Positions 24,205-33,740 of a DNA stretch of 34,358 nt are shown here, one piece after another. Made by a program: the position numbers and the translations under genes. The stretch comes from Planctomycetaceae bacterium (GTDB taxonomy: Bacteria > Planctomycetota > Phycisphaerae > Phycisphaerales > SM1A02). The stretch spans positions 1 to 34,358 of the forward strand of contig JAJTGL010000065.1 in NCBI GenBank assembly GCA_021297795.1. Reading direction: 5' to 3'. How positions within the stretch are numbered: the first letter of the stretch is position 1; every line of letters starts with the position of its first letter. The notes under the pieces were generated by a model. It had not been told where the DNA came from, ran no database searches, and saw only the letters and a program-made list of their open reading frames with translations.

Positions 24205-25812
24205 TGCGAAGCCGACATCGAAGCCGACATCGAAGCCGACATCGACGGTCGGCGCACCGGCGGCGATCTCCGGCATCGACGTCATGCGCGGCGTGGGCGC
24301 ACAGGAGGCGAAGAGCTTCTGGGCCGATGCCTGGGACCGCGTGATCGTCCGTCGCGGTGCGCAGTTCGCGATCTTGTGGATCGGGTTGGTGGCCTTTCTC
24401 GCGATCTTCGCGCCGGTGCTCGCAAGCGCGCATCCGTGGCGGATGGAGACGCTCGCGAGCGATGGATCGGTGACGTCGGTCACGTGGCCTCTCGTCGCGA
24501 ATCTCTCGCCGACCGACTGGCTGCTCATGATCGGCTTCGTGGTCGGCGTGCCGTGGGTGTTCATCCCGTTCGGCGAGAAGCGCGGGATGAAGCGGGACGG
24601 GAAGAGCACGGCGGCGCAGGGACGTGGCGAGCCGGCGGCAAAGTTGGCGAAGAAGCCGATCGGCCGGGCCTTCCGTCTTGGCATTCTCGTGGTGGCGCTC
24701 CTCCAGGCGGGTCTCACGATCATCCTGACGGGTGCCCTCACGCGCTGGGCCGACAAGTCCGACATCGCATGGCTCGAGGCGCTCGCGCGGAGCGAATCGG
24801 GCCCGTGGCCGATCGCGCTTGTCGTGGCGGGTGCCATCGCGGTCTTCGTGCTCGCGATCCCGACCTTTGACCGATTGCTCCCGCGCGCAGCAATGGTCCT
24901 CGGCACGGCGGCGCTCGCGATCGGACTGTCGCTCGGCACGGGCGGCGCGAAGCTCATCAACTTCGAGCGCTACATCGACCAGGAGCGCGCGGGCGAGATC
25001 AGGGCGACCTGGACACTCATCCCGTGGTCGCCGCAGTACACCCGCAGCGACATGGTCGGACTGAAGCCCGGCTCGAAGGTCGAGGACAACCCCAAGCTGG
25101 AGGAGTTCAAGGGCACGGCCTTCGGCTCGCGGCACAACTGGCTCGGCACCGACGCGCTTGGCGGCGACGTCCTCGCGCAGATGCTGTGGGCTTGTCGGCT
25201 CTCGATCTCGATCGGACTCGTGTCGACCGGCATCAGTCTCCTGATCGGCGTCACGATCGGCGCGGTCATGGGCTACTTCGGCGGCTGGATCGACATGCTG
25301 CTCTTCCGTGTCGTCGAGATCTTCATGGCGGTTCCGGTCCTCTTCCTCCTGATCGTTGCTGCGGGTGTCCTGCCCCGCGACACGTACGTGATGATGGCCA
25401 TCATCGGATGCTTCTCATGGACCGGTGCCGCGCGTTTCACGCGCGCGGAGTTCCTGAAGCTGCGCAAGCAGGACTTCGTGCAGGCGGCGCAGGCGACCGG
25501 CCTTCCGCTACGCGCGATCCTCTTCCGCCATATGCTGCCGAACGGCGTCACGCCGGTGCTTGTCGACGCGAGCTTCGCGATTGCGGCCGCGATCACCGTC
25601 GAGGCAACGCTTTCCTTCCTCGGCCTCGGACCCGATGGTCAGGCCTCTTGGGGCAAGCTCCTCTCGAGCGCCACCGCCGCGACGGGCACCTTTGTCTGGT
25701 GGCTCGCGGTGTTCCCGGGACTCGCGATCTTCCTCTCCGTCCTCTCCTACAACCTGCTCGGCGAAGCGCTCCGCGACGCGATCGATCCGAAGCTTCGAAA
25801 GGCGGCGCACTG

Positions 25813-25813
<1 letters not shown>
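24197..25813 (+). CDS. Peptide-type ABC transporter permease (DppC-like), enlarged
   Basis: 538 residues, over 200 more than a typical DppC. The N-terminus has KPTS three times, from three copies of a 12-bp repeat (24209-24244). The usual first helix is at about 50-75. Four further hydrophobic segments (about 112-130, 155-180, 196-216 and 222-242) come before the standard entry block [20 protein letters not shown] at about 314. The core then has the usual helices and the loop [23 protein letters not shown] that contacts the ATPase, and [23 protein letters not shown] at 24197 overlaps the dppB-like stop, so the two are translationally coupled. It is the second DppC-type gene in the locus. Confidence 0.9.
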
Positions 25814-26933
<1,120 letters not shown>

Positions 26934-26937
<4 letters not shown>

Positions 26938-27422
26938 CGTCGCCGCGTGAACGGTGCCCTGACGCGGGCCCGGTCCCGGTTCTCGTGTGGCAGCATCGCT
27001 CCTTCGATGCGCTGACGGCGCGCGAGCTGTATGCGATCCTGGCGCTGCGCGCCGAGGTCTTCGTGGTCGAGCAGCGCTGCGCGTATCAGGACCTCGACGG
27101 ATTCGACGCCGAGAGCAGCCACCTCTGGGCCGAGCGGTCCGATGGCTCGGTCGTCGCCTGCCTGCGCCTTCTTCCCGCCGGCGTGAAGTACGACGAGGCG
27201 AGCATCGGCCGCGTGGTGACCGCGCCATCGGCGCGGCGCACGGGGCTCGGGCGCGAACTCATGCGACGTGGGATCGTCGCGGCGGGGGAGGGCATTCCGA
27301 TTCGGATCGGTGCGCAGGCCTACCTCGAGCGCTTCTACGGCGAGTTCGGCTTCGAGCGCGTGTCCGAACTCTACGACGAGGACGGGATCCCGCACATCGA
27401 GATGCTCCGCCGCGGGTCCTGA
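26934..27422 (+). CDS. ElaA-like GNAT acetyltransferase
   Basis: 162 residues from a GTG at 26934 that overlaps the ABC ATPase stop (GTGA). The N-terminal block [38 protein letters not shown] matches ElaA of E. coli, followed by [20 protein letters not shown], the GNAT acetyl-CoA-binding loop (R-x-x-G-x-G-type). [28 protein letters not shown] completes the fold. It probably acetylates a small molecule or protein amine; substrate unknown. The overlap suggests co-translation with the transporter, but the functional link is unclear. Confidence 0.88.
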
Positions 27423-27483
27423 ACGCCGCCTGTTCGATCCGCGGGGTGCATCCGCAGGCAGGGGATGGCGAACACGGCGCACC

Positions 27484-28215
27484 ATGCCGACCACCATCAA
27501 GCGCAAGACCGCGAAGGCCGCCAAGACAACCGCGTCGACCAAGAAGCCGTTGTCGGGCAAGAAGGCTACGAAGAAGTCAGTCGCCAAGAAGTCAGTCGCC
27601 AAGAAGTCAGTCGTGAAGAAGGCGACCGCGAAGGGTCCGGCGACGTCGAGCGCGAAGTCCACGCCGAAGATCGCCCCGAAGATCGCCCCAAAGGTCGTCT
27701 CGAAGGTCGTCTCGAAGGCACCCACATCCTCTGGCCTCATCGCCATCGGGGGAGCGGCCCCGGACTTCCGCGCCTCGGATGCGGCGGGCAAGACCGTCAC
27801 CCTCGCGAGCCTGAAGGGCAAGCCCTTCGTCCTCTACTTCTACCCGCAGGACGACACGCCCGGCTGCACCGTCGAGGCGTGCGAATTCCGCGACAACCGC
27901 CCGAAGTTCGCGAAGTTCGGTTGCCCCGTGCTCGGTGTGAGCCCCGATTCCGCCGACAGCCATCGGAAGTTCGATGCCAAGTACAAGCTCGGACTCACGC
28001 TGCTCGCGGACTTGCCCGGCGACAACGGCGTTCCGCCGATCGCCGCGGCCTTCGGCGTGTGGCAGCAGAAGAGCATGTACGGCCGCACCTACATGGGGAT
28101 CGTCCGCACGACCTATGTCATCGACCGCACCGGCCGCGTGGCCGCGCGCTTCGACAAGGTCAAGGTCGACGGTCATGCCGACGCCGTGCTCGCCGCGGTG
28201 CAGGCGCTCGGCTGA
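27484..28215 (+). CDS. bcp: Peroxiredoxin Q/BCP with lysine-rich histone-H1-like N-terminal tail
   Basis: 243 residues in two parts. Residues 1-80 are a basic tail with about 23 lysines and few acidic residues, built of [17 protein letters not shown] and [15 protein letters not shown] repeats; it resembles the C-terminal tail of histone H1 and other bacterial H1-like proteins. Residues 84-243 are a BCP/PrxQ peroxiredoxin: [40 protein letters not shown] with peroxidatic Cys128 and resolving Cys133 (five apart, the alpha-helical type), and [19 protein letters not shown]. It reduces H2O2 and organic peroxides using thioredoxin. The tail probably binds DNA or RNA and would place peroxide detoxification at the nucleoid; inference. 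The ATG lacks a clear Shine-Dalgarno; a later start would drop part of the tail. Confidence 0.9.
   Translation: MPTTIKRKTAKAAKTTASTKKPLSGKKATKKSVAKKSVAKKSVVKKATAKGPATSSAKSTPKIAPKIAPKVVSKVVSKAPTSSGLIAIGGAAPDFRASDAAGKTVTLASLKGKPFVLYFYPQDDTPGCTVEACEFRDNRPKFAKFGCPVLGVSPDSADSHRKFDAKYKLGLTLLADLPGDNGVPPIAAAFGVWQQKSMYGRTYMGIVRTTYVIDRTGRVAARFDKVKVDGHADAVLAAVQALG
27571..27714 (+). repeat. Tandem repeats inside the lysine-rich tail of bcp
   Basis: Three 15-bp units (AAGAAGTCAGTCGCC and a variant) start at 27571, 27586 and 27601. Two pairs of 12-bp units follow at 27667-27690 (AAGATCGCCCCG-type) and 27691-27714 (AAGGTCGTCTCG). All are multiples of three, so copy-number change would alter tail length without breaking the frame. 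Confidence 0.9.
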
Positions 28216-28247
28216 GAGGGGCGGGTTCGCGGGCGCGACTTTGCCGC

Positions 28248-28253
28248 TACCTT
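28248..28253 (+). promoter_or_regulatory. Candidate -10 element before dut (leaderless type)
   Basis: TACCTT ends six bases before the ATG at 28260, with no Shine-Dalgarno between. It supports the first ATG over the second one at 28275. Confidence 0.45.
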
Positions 28254-28259
28254 CCCCGC

Positions 28260-28739
28260 ATGGATCTTCCTCGCATGGAACGCGTCGACATCGCGATCAA
28301 GCGCCTGCGCCCGTCCGCCATCCTCCCCGCGTATCAGACGGAACTCGCGGCGGGCATGGATCTCTCCGCCGACCTCGATGCGCCGGTGGTGCTTCAACCT
28401 GGCGACATCGCGATGATTCCCTGCGGCTTCGCGATGGCGCTGCCCCCCGGTTTCGAGGCGCAGGTGCGCCCGCGCTCGGGTCTCGCCACCAAGTTCGGGA
28501 TCTCGATGCCGAACGCCCCGGGCACCGTGGATGCGGACTATCGCGGCGAGATGAAGGTGCCGCTCATCAACCTCGGCCGCAGCGCCTTCACGGTCGAGCC
28601 CGGGATGCGGGTCGCCCAGATGGTGATCGCTCGGGTTGCGCGTGCGGAAGTGTCTGTTGTCAATGAACTTACGGAAACAGGACGCGGCGCGGGCGGTTTC
28701 GGGTCGACCGGAGTCGGGCCCGCCGCGGGCGCCCGATAG
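28260..28739 (+). CDS. dut: dUTP diphosphatase (dUTPase)
   Basis: 159 residues, typical of the homotrimeric dUTPase. Motif 1 is AGMDLSADL (31-39), with the Asp for metal binding. Motif 2 and 3 regions are [28 protein letters not shown] (about 70-97), with the uracil-discriminating part and the catalytic Asp and Tyr in VDADY. Motif 5 at the C-terminus is [10 protein letters not shown] (142-151), where the Phe stacks on the uracil. It hydrolyses dUTP to dUMP, keeping uracil out of DNA and feeding dTMP synthesis. The leaderless-type TACCTT upstream supports this start. A perfect 7-bp hairpin follows at 28770-28787. Confidence 0.95.
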   Translation: MDLPRMERVDIAIKRLRPSAILPAYQTELAAGMDLSADLDAPVVLQPGDIAMIPCGFAMALPPGFEAQVRPRSGLATKFGISMPNAPGTVDADYRGEMKVPLINLGRSAFTVEPGMRVAQMVIARVARAEVSVVNELTETGRGAGGFGSTGVGPAAGAR

Positions 28740-28769
28740 CACGCAACAGACCCCCGACATCGGCGCTCC

Positions 28770-28787
28770 GGCCCTTTCCGAAGGGCC
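28770..28787 (+). terminator. Hairpin after dut
   Basis: GGCCCTT (28770-28776) and AAGGGCC (28781-28787) form a perfect 7-bp stem with a TCCG loop. No T-tract follows. A second perfect hairpin at 28811-28826 (CTCCGG/CCGGAG) ends five bases before the AGGAG of the next gene. Confidence 0.4.
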
Positions 28788-28841
28788 ACGGATTCGTCAC
28801 AATGGCGGATCTCCGGTAGCCCGGAGGAACAGGAGTCCATC

Positions 28842-30041
28842 TTGACGACCGCGACCGCTGCTGCCGTGAATGTTCCGCTGCTCGACCTGAAGGCGCAGTA
28901 CGCGACGATCCGCTCCGAGATCGAGCCGGTCATCAAGGAGGTCATCGAGAGCCAGTACTTCATCGGCGGTCCCAAGATCGCCGAGCTCGAGTGCCAGACC
29001 GCGGGCTACTGCCAGACCAAGTACGCGATCGGCTGCGCGAACGGCTCGGATGCCATCCTGCTGGCGCTCCAGGCGCTCGGGATCGGCCCAGGCGACGCCG
29101 TCGTCTGCCCGACCTTCACCTTCTTTGCGACCGCGGGCAGCGTGCATCGCCTCGGTGCGCAGCCCGTGTTCGTCGACGTCGATCCGGCCACCTACAACAT
29201 CTGCCCCGAGTCGACCCGGCAGGCGTTCCGCTGCCACAAGAACATCAAGGCGATCGTGCCGGTCCACCTCTTCGGACAGGCCGCAGACCTCGACGCGATG
29301 CTCGCGATCGGCAAGGAGTTCGGCATCCCGGTCGTCGAGGACGCCGCGCAGGCGATCGGCACCGAGGATCCGCAGGGCCGGCGCGTCGGCTCGCGCGGCG
29401 CGATCGGCACGTTCAGCTACTTCCCCTCGAAGAACCTCGGCGGTTTCGGCGACGGCGGCATCATCACGACGAACGACGACGCGCTCGCGACACGCATGAT
29501 GCGGCTCCGGAACCACGGCATGGAGCCGAAGTACTACCACGACGAGGTCGGCATGAACTCGCGCCTCGACGCGCTGCAGGCGGCCGTGCTCCTCGTGAAG
29601 ATGCGCCACCTCGACGCGTGGAGCGCCGGACGCCAGAGGAACGCGGCGTTCTACGACAGCGCCTTCGCCGCGGCGGGCGCGGCCGACTCGGGCACGCCGC
29701 TCTCCGCCGGTGGGTTCCAGCTCCGCTACCCGAAGGCGGCACCGAAGGGCGCCCGCCACATCTACAACCAGTACACGATCCGCGTGCCCGCGGCGATCCG
29801 CGATGCGGTGCGTCAGGATCTCGCCGACCGGAAGATCGGAACCGAGATCTACTACCCGGTGCCGCTCCACCTCCAGAAGTGCTTCGCGCACCTCCACTAC
29901 ACGCGCGGGATCTTCCCGCATGCGGAGCTCGCGGCGCTCGAGGCGATCGCGCTGCCGATCTATCCCGACCTCGTTCCCGCGCAGCTCGAGCACGTCGCCG
30001 CGTCGGTGATCGAGTGCGTCCGCAACCGGATGTCCCGTTGA
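28842..30041 (+). CDS. DegT/DnrJ/EryC1/StrS-family sugar aminotransferase
   Basis: 399 residues. The PLP lysine is Lys197 in FSYFPSKNLGGFGDGG, the family signature. GCANGSDAILLALQALGIGPGDAVV is the phosphate-binding region and VVEDAAQAIG holds the Asp that pairs with the pyridine nitrogen. RNHGMEPKYYHDEVGMNSRLD and the C-terminal IGTEIYYPVPLHLQKCF match WecE/FdtB-type enzymes that aminate nucleotide-linked keto sugars for O-antigen or other surface glycans. The start is a TTG at 28842 with AGGAG six bases upstream; no ATG fits as well. No other sugar-nucleotide gene lies next to it, so the substrate is unknown. RNase D follows 13 bp later. Confidence 0.92.
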   Translation: MTTATAAAVNVPLLDLKAQYATIRSEIEPVIKEVIESQYFIGGPKIAELECQTAGYCQTKYAIGCANGSDAILLALQALGIGPGDAVVCPTFTFFATAGSVHRLGAQPVFVDVDPATYNICPESTRQAFRCHKNIKAIVPVHLFGQAADLDAMLAIGKEFGIPVVEDAAQAIGTEDPQGRRVGSRGAIGTFSYFPSKNLGGFGDGGIITTNDDALATRMMRLRNHGMEPKYYHDEVGMNSRLDALQAAVLLVKMRHLDAWSAGRQRNAAFYDSAFAAAGAADSGTPLSAGGFQLRYPKAAPKGARHIYNQYTIRVPAAIRDAVRQDLADRKIGTEIYYPVPLHLQKCFAHLHYTRGIFPHAELAALEAIALPIYPDLVPAQLEHVAASVIECVRNRMSR

Positions 30042-30054
30042 GCCGAGGCGCGCG

Positions 30055-31323
30055 ATGAACCTGAACTACCGACGCAAGAAGCGCGAACGGCATCACGCCG
30101 CGACGCAGGACGAGGACGCGACCAGCGCGCCGCTGCTCGAGCACCAGCTCGTGCCGCGCGGCGAGGCGCAGCTCGTCACCACGAAGGAAGGGCTCGTCGA
30201 GGCGCTCGCGCATGTGCGCGCCGCCGGCACCTTCGCCTACGACACCGAGTTCATCGGCGAGGAGAGCTACTGGCCGCGCATCTGCCTCGTGCAGCTGGCG
30301 ACCACCGAGCGCGTGATCCTCGTCGACGCGGTGGCCGTGCCCGACCTCGCGCCCATCTTCGAGCTCGTCGCCGATCCGTCGCTCCTCACGCTCGTGCACG
30401 CGGGCACGCAGGATCTCGAGCCTGTGCGGCGCATCCTCGGCCGCGAGCCGTCCAACACGCTCGACGTGCAGGTCGCGGCCGCCTTCGCCGAGATGCCGTG
30501 GCCCGCGGGCCTCGAGAAGCTCGTCGAGCGATTCGCCGGACACCGGATCTCGAAGGGCCACACCTTCACGAACTGGGACGCGCGTCCGCTGACGCCGTCG
30601 CAGCTCCGCTACGCCGCCGACGACGTGCGCTACCTGCCGCTCGTCTGGGAGCGCCTGCGCTGCGAGCTCGAGGCGCGCGGCACGCTCGCCTGGGCGATGC
30701 GCGAGTGCGAGCAGAGCGGCAAGATCCCGGCGCGCTTCGACGAGGAGTCGCAGATCCGCCGCACGATGAAGAGCTGGCCGATGAAGCCGGCGCAGATCCC
30801 GACGCTGCGGCTCGTCACGCGCCTCCGCGACACGATCGCGCGCGCCGAGGACCTGCCGCACCGCGTGGTGATGCCCGACGAGACGCTCGCCGAGATCGTG
30901 CGGCAGAAGCCGGCGACCGCCGCGGCGCTCGCGGCGATCCGCGGGCTCCCGAAGCGCTTCGCGCAGAAGTACGGCACCGAGCTGCTCGCCGCCGTGACCG
31001 AGGGCGCGAAGATGGCCCCCGAGAAGCTCGCGCACGGCAAGATCACCGAGGAGACCGGCGATGACCGCACGTGCATCGACGCGCTCCTCGCGATCGCGAG
31101 CGCGCGCTCGATCGCGATGGGCCTCGCGCCGGGCATGGTCCTGACGCGCAGCGACCTCTCGCGCTGGTGGATGTCGCGGAACTCGACCGCACCGTCGCCG
31201 CTCTTCGAGCCGGGCGACTGGCGCATCGAGGCCATGGGCTCGTGGCTCGACACCTTCCTGAAGGGCGACGCGAACGTGTCGATCTCGTGGAAGGACGGAC
31301 GTCCGTCGCTTGCGAAGGAATGA
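30055..31323 (+). CDS. rnd: Ribonuclease D
   Basis: 422 residues, somewhat longer than the usual 370-380. The DEDDy exonuclease motifs are present: Exo I YDTEF (Asp63, Glu65), Exo II HAGTQDLEPVRR (Asp120), and Exo III YAADD (Tyr186, Asp190). NTLDVQVAAAF and ISKGHTFTNWDARPLTPSQL are family blocks. The C-terminal 200 residues should carry one or two HRDC-like helical domains. The enzyme trims tRNA and other small RNA 3' ends. Its basic N-terminus (NLNYRRKKRERHH) is unusual and may aid RNA binding. GAGG seven bases before the ATG is the Shine-Dalgarno. The stop overlaps the first candidate ATG of the aldehyde dehydrogenase gene. Confidence 0.93.
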   Translation: MNLNYRRKKRERHHAATQDEDATSAPLLEHQLVPRGEAQLVTTKEGLVEALAHVRAAGTFAYDTEFIGEESYWPRICLVQLATTERVILVDAVAVPDLAPIFELVADPSLLTLVHAGTQDLEPVRRILGREPSNTLDVQVAAAFAEMPWPAGLEKLVERFAGHRISKGHTFTNWDARPLTPSQLRYAADDVRYLPLVWERLRCELEARGTLAWAMRECEQSGKIPARFDEESQIRRTMKSWPMKPAQIPTLRLVTRLRDTIARAEDLPHRVVMPDETLAEIVRQKPATAAALAAIRGLPKRFAQKYGTELLAAVTEGAKMAPEKLAHGKITEETGDDRTCIDALLAIASARSIAMGLAPGMVLTRSDLSRWWMSRNSTAPSPLFEPGDWRIEAMGSWLDTFLKGDANVSISWKDGRPSLAKE

Positions 31324-31364
31324 GCGGTCCGCCGCAGGGCGGTGACCGAGGAATCCGAGGAATC

Positions 31365-32786
31365 ATGCGCAGTCTGAATCCAGCGACCGGCGAGGCGATC
31401 GGCGTGGACTTCCCGCGCTCCTCGCGCGCCGAACTCGAGGCGCTCGCCGATGCGGCGTTCGACGCGATCGACTTTCTCGCGGATGCGCCGGGCGCGCAGA
31501 TCGCGGGGTTCCTCGACGACTACGCCGCGCGGCTCGAGTCGGACCGCGATGGCCTCGCCCGGCTCGCGCACGAGGAGACCGCGCTCCCGCATGCGCCGCG
31601 ACTTTCCGAGGTCGAGTTCAACCGCACCACCTTCCAGTTGCGCGAGGCGGCGCGCGCGCTGCGCGACGAGTCGTGGCGCGAGGTGGCGAGCGATGCGAAG
31701 AACAGCCTCCGTTCGATGCGTGTCCCGCTCGGCGGGGCCGTGGTCGCGATCGGCCCGTCGAACTTCCCTCTCGCCTTCAACGGCGTGTCGGGCGGCGACT
31801 TCTGCGCGGCGATCGCGGCCCGCAACCCCGTGATCGCGAAGGCGCACCCCGGGCACCTGAACACGACCGCGCGGCTCTTCGCGCACTGCGCCGCGGCGCG
31901 CGACGCGGCGGGGCTTCCGAAGGCGGCGGTGCAGCTCTTCTTCGACTGCGCGCCCGAGGACGGGGAGTCGCTGCTTGCGCACGCGGGCGTCGCCGCGCTT
32001 GGATTCACCGGTTCACGCGCGTCGGGCCTTCGGCTCAAGGCCGCATGCGACCGGCTCGGAAAGCCCGCCAGCCTCGAGATGTCGAGCGTGAATCCGGTGT
32101 TCGTCGCCTCAGCCGCCGCGACGGCGCGCGCCGAGGCCGTCGCCGAGGCGTGGACCGCGTCCGTCCTTCTCGGCGGTGGCCAGTTCTGCACGAAGCCGGG
32201 CGTCTTGCTCGTGGCGGGCGAGGATGCGGCGGCGCGCGTCGTGGCTCGCGCGCGCGAGTTGCTTTCGGCCGCGGCGCCTGCCGTGCTCCTGACCGCGGCG
32301 ATCCGCGAGCACGCGTCTCGTGCGATCGACGCACTGCGCGCGCACGGTGCGGTGCCGGTCGCGGGCGGGGCCGCCTCCGGCCCGGGGTTCCGCCTGGCGC
32401 CGACGCTCTTCGCGGTCGACGCGGCGTTCGCGCGGGCACACCGTTCGGAAGTCTTCGCGGAGGCGTTCGGTCCGCTCGGCGTCGTCGTCGCGGTCGAGGG
32501 TGACGCGCAGCTCGTGGACTTTGCGCGCGCACTCGATGGCCAGCTTGCGACGACGATCGTCTCGGACGAAGGCGACGCGGCCACCCGCGCCACGCTGCTC
32601 GGCGTTCTGCGCTTCAAGGCTGGACGCATTCTCGACGAGGCGATGCCGACCGGAGTCGCGGTTTCGGCCGCGATGGTGCACGGCGGCCCATTCCCCGCGA
32701 CGGGCGACGGAAGGCACACGGCCGTCGGATTGCCGACGGCCGCGGTGCGGTTCACGAAGATGCTGTGCCTCGACCGCGTGCGATGA
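31365..32786 (+). CDS. Aldehyde dehydrogenase, alpha-ketoglutaric semialdehyde dehydrogenase-like
   Basis: 473 residues from the ATG at 31365, preceded by GAGGA. The ATG at 31320 (overlapping the rnd stop as ATGA) would add 15 residues. The ALDH catalytic set is present: Asn133 in GPSNFPLAF, Glu238 in LEMSSVNPVFV and the nucleophile Cys275 in GGQFCTKPG. The variant ExSSVNPVF and the FNG-SGGDFCAA block are typical of NADP-dependent 2,5-dioxovalerate (alpha-ketoglutaric semialdehyde) dehydrogenases used in pentose and hydroxyproline breakdown. No other gene of those pathways is visible, so the substrate is inferred from family only. Confidence 0.9.
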   Translation: MRSLNPATGEAIGVDFPRSSRAELEALADAAFDAIDFLADAPGAQIAGFLDDYAARLESDRDGLARLAHEETALPHAPRLSEVEFNRTTFQLREAARALRDESWREVASDAKNSLRSMRVPLGGAVVAIGPSNFPLAFNGVSGGDFCAAIAARNPVIAKAHPGHLNTTARLFAHCAAARDAAGLPKAAVQLFFDCAPEDGESLLAHAGVAALGFTGSRASGLRLKAACDRLGKPASLEMSSVNPVFVASAAATARAEAVAEAWTASVLLGGGQFCTKPGVLLVAGEDAAARVVARARELLSAAAPAVLLTAAIREHASRAIDALRAHGAVPVAGGAASGPGFRLAPTLFAVDAAFARAHRSEVFAEAFGPLGVVVAVEGDAQLVDFARALDGQLATTIVSDEGDAATRATLLGVLRFKAGRILDEAMPTGVAVSAAMVHGGPFPATGDGRHTAVGLPTAAVRFTKMLCLDRVR

Positions 32787-32819
32787 GCGTGGCGCTCGGC
32801 CGCGGGTCGTGACCTGTGC

Positions 32820-33578
32820 TCAGTTGCTCCACGCCGCGAGAAGCAGCGAGAGGTCGGACGCGCCGGTCATGCCGTCGCCGTCGAGATCGGCGTTCGGGGT
32901 GTTCCATGCCGCGAGAAGCAGCGAGAGATCGGCGGCATTGATGATTCCGTCGAGGTTGAGATCGCCGACAGGGGCGCACCAGTCGAGGGTGCCGTCGCCG
33001 TTGGCGTCCTCGGCCAGTTCGAGCGCGAAGACGAGCACGTCGGGGATCTGGTCCTGATCGCAGTCCTCGAGGCCCTCGGGGAACGCGATCACGGCGCGGC
33101 GGACCTGCGAGGTGCCGTTTCCGATCGGAGCATCGAACCACTCCTGCGAGTGGGCGTGAAGGACGGCACCGAGCGGCATGCTCGGAGAGTTCGCGGGAAG
33201 CCCCTTGCTGAAGGGCAGGTACGAGGCGTCGTCGCCTTCGACGGTCTGCCAGTGGAGCTCGCCATCGGCGGCGGGGAGGTGCACGACGCCGACCCATGCG
33301 GCGTTGTGCTCGGGGTTCGCCGAGTCGATGAGCAGGAGGCTCAGCGCCGCAGCGAAGTTGTCGCCTCCATCCTGCGGGATCGCGAGGCAGCCGCCGAGCG
33401 GCTCGACGAAGGCCTGCACGTCCTGCGGCAGGACGCCCGACGCGAACTCGATGGCGACGTAGTTCCGTTGCGTGCCATCCTTCACGAACCCGTAGCCGCT
33501 GATCGCGGTGGTCGGGGGGAGCGCTGCGGCGGATGTTGCGATAGAAGCGACGATGGATGCGGTGGTGAGAGTGCGCAT
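32820..33578 (-). CDS. Secreted protein with C-terminal dockerin-like repeats
   Basis: 252 residues. The N-terminus (RTLTTASIVASIATSAAALP) is a signal peptide with cleavage near AAA-LP. Residues about 25-190 form a domain I do not recognise (SGYGFVKDGTQRNYVAIEF at the start, AVLHAHSQEW near the middle). The C-terminus has two calcium-loop repeats, GDLNLDGIINAADLSLLLAAW and ADLDGDGMTGASDLSLLLAAW, each with the D-x-N/D-x-D-G pattern of type I dockerins. This ending is common in planctomycete exported proteins. A further loop, CDQDQIPDV and DANGDGTLDW, also resembles calcium-binding. Two cysteines near the centre may pair. The gene converges on the aldehyde dehydrogenase with a 33-bp gap, and diverges from the oxidase. 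Confidence 0.85.
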   Translation of the reverse strand: MRTLTTASIVASIATSAAALPPTTAISGYGFVKDGTQRNYVAIEFASGVLPQDVQAFVEPLGGCLAIPQDGGDNFAAALSLLLIDSANPEHNAAWVGVVHLPAADGELHWQTVEGDDASYLPFSKGLPANSPSMPLGAVLHAHSQEWFDAPIGNGTSQVRRAVIAFPEGLEDCDQDQIPDVLVFALELAEDANGDGTLDWCAPVGDLNLDGIINAADLSLLLAAWNTPNADLDGDGMTGASDLSLLLAAWSN

Positions 33579-33740
33579 ACCGCGGTGATCGGTGAATCAA
33601 ACGAACGAGTTCACACTTGTTGACGGATTCGCCCGATCTGTCCGTCTCGAACCACGCCTGCGCTGTGCAGCGCGGGGGAGTGGGATTCTCGGACGCACGG
33701 CAATCCGACGGTTATTCATGTGGATGTGGACGGGTCTTCG

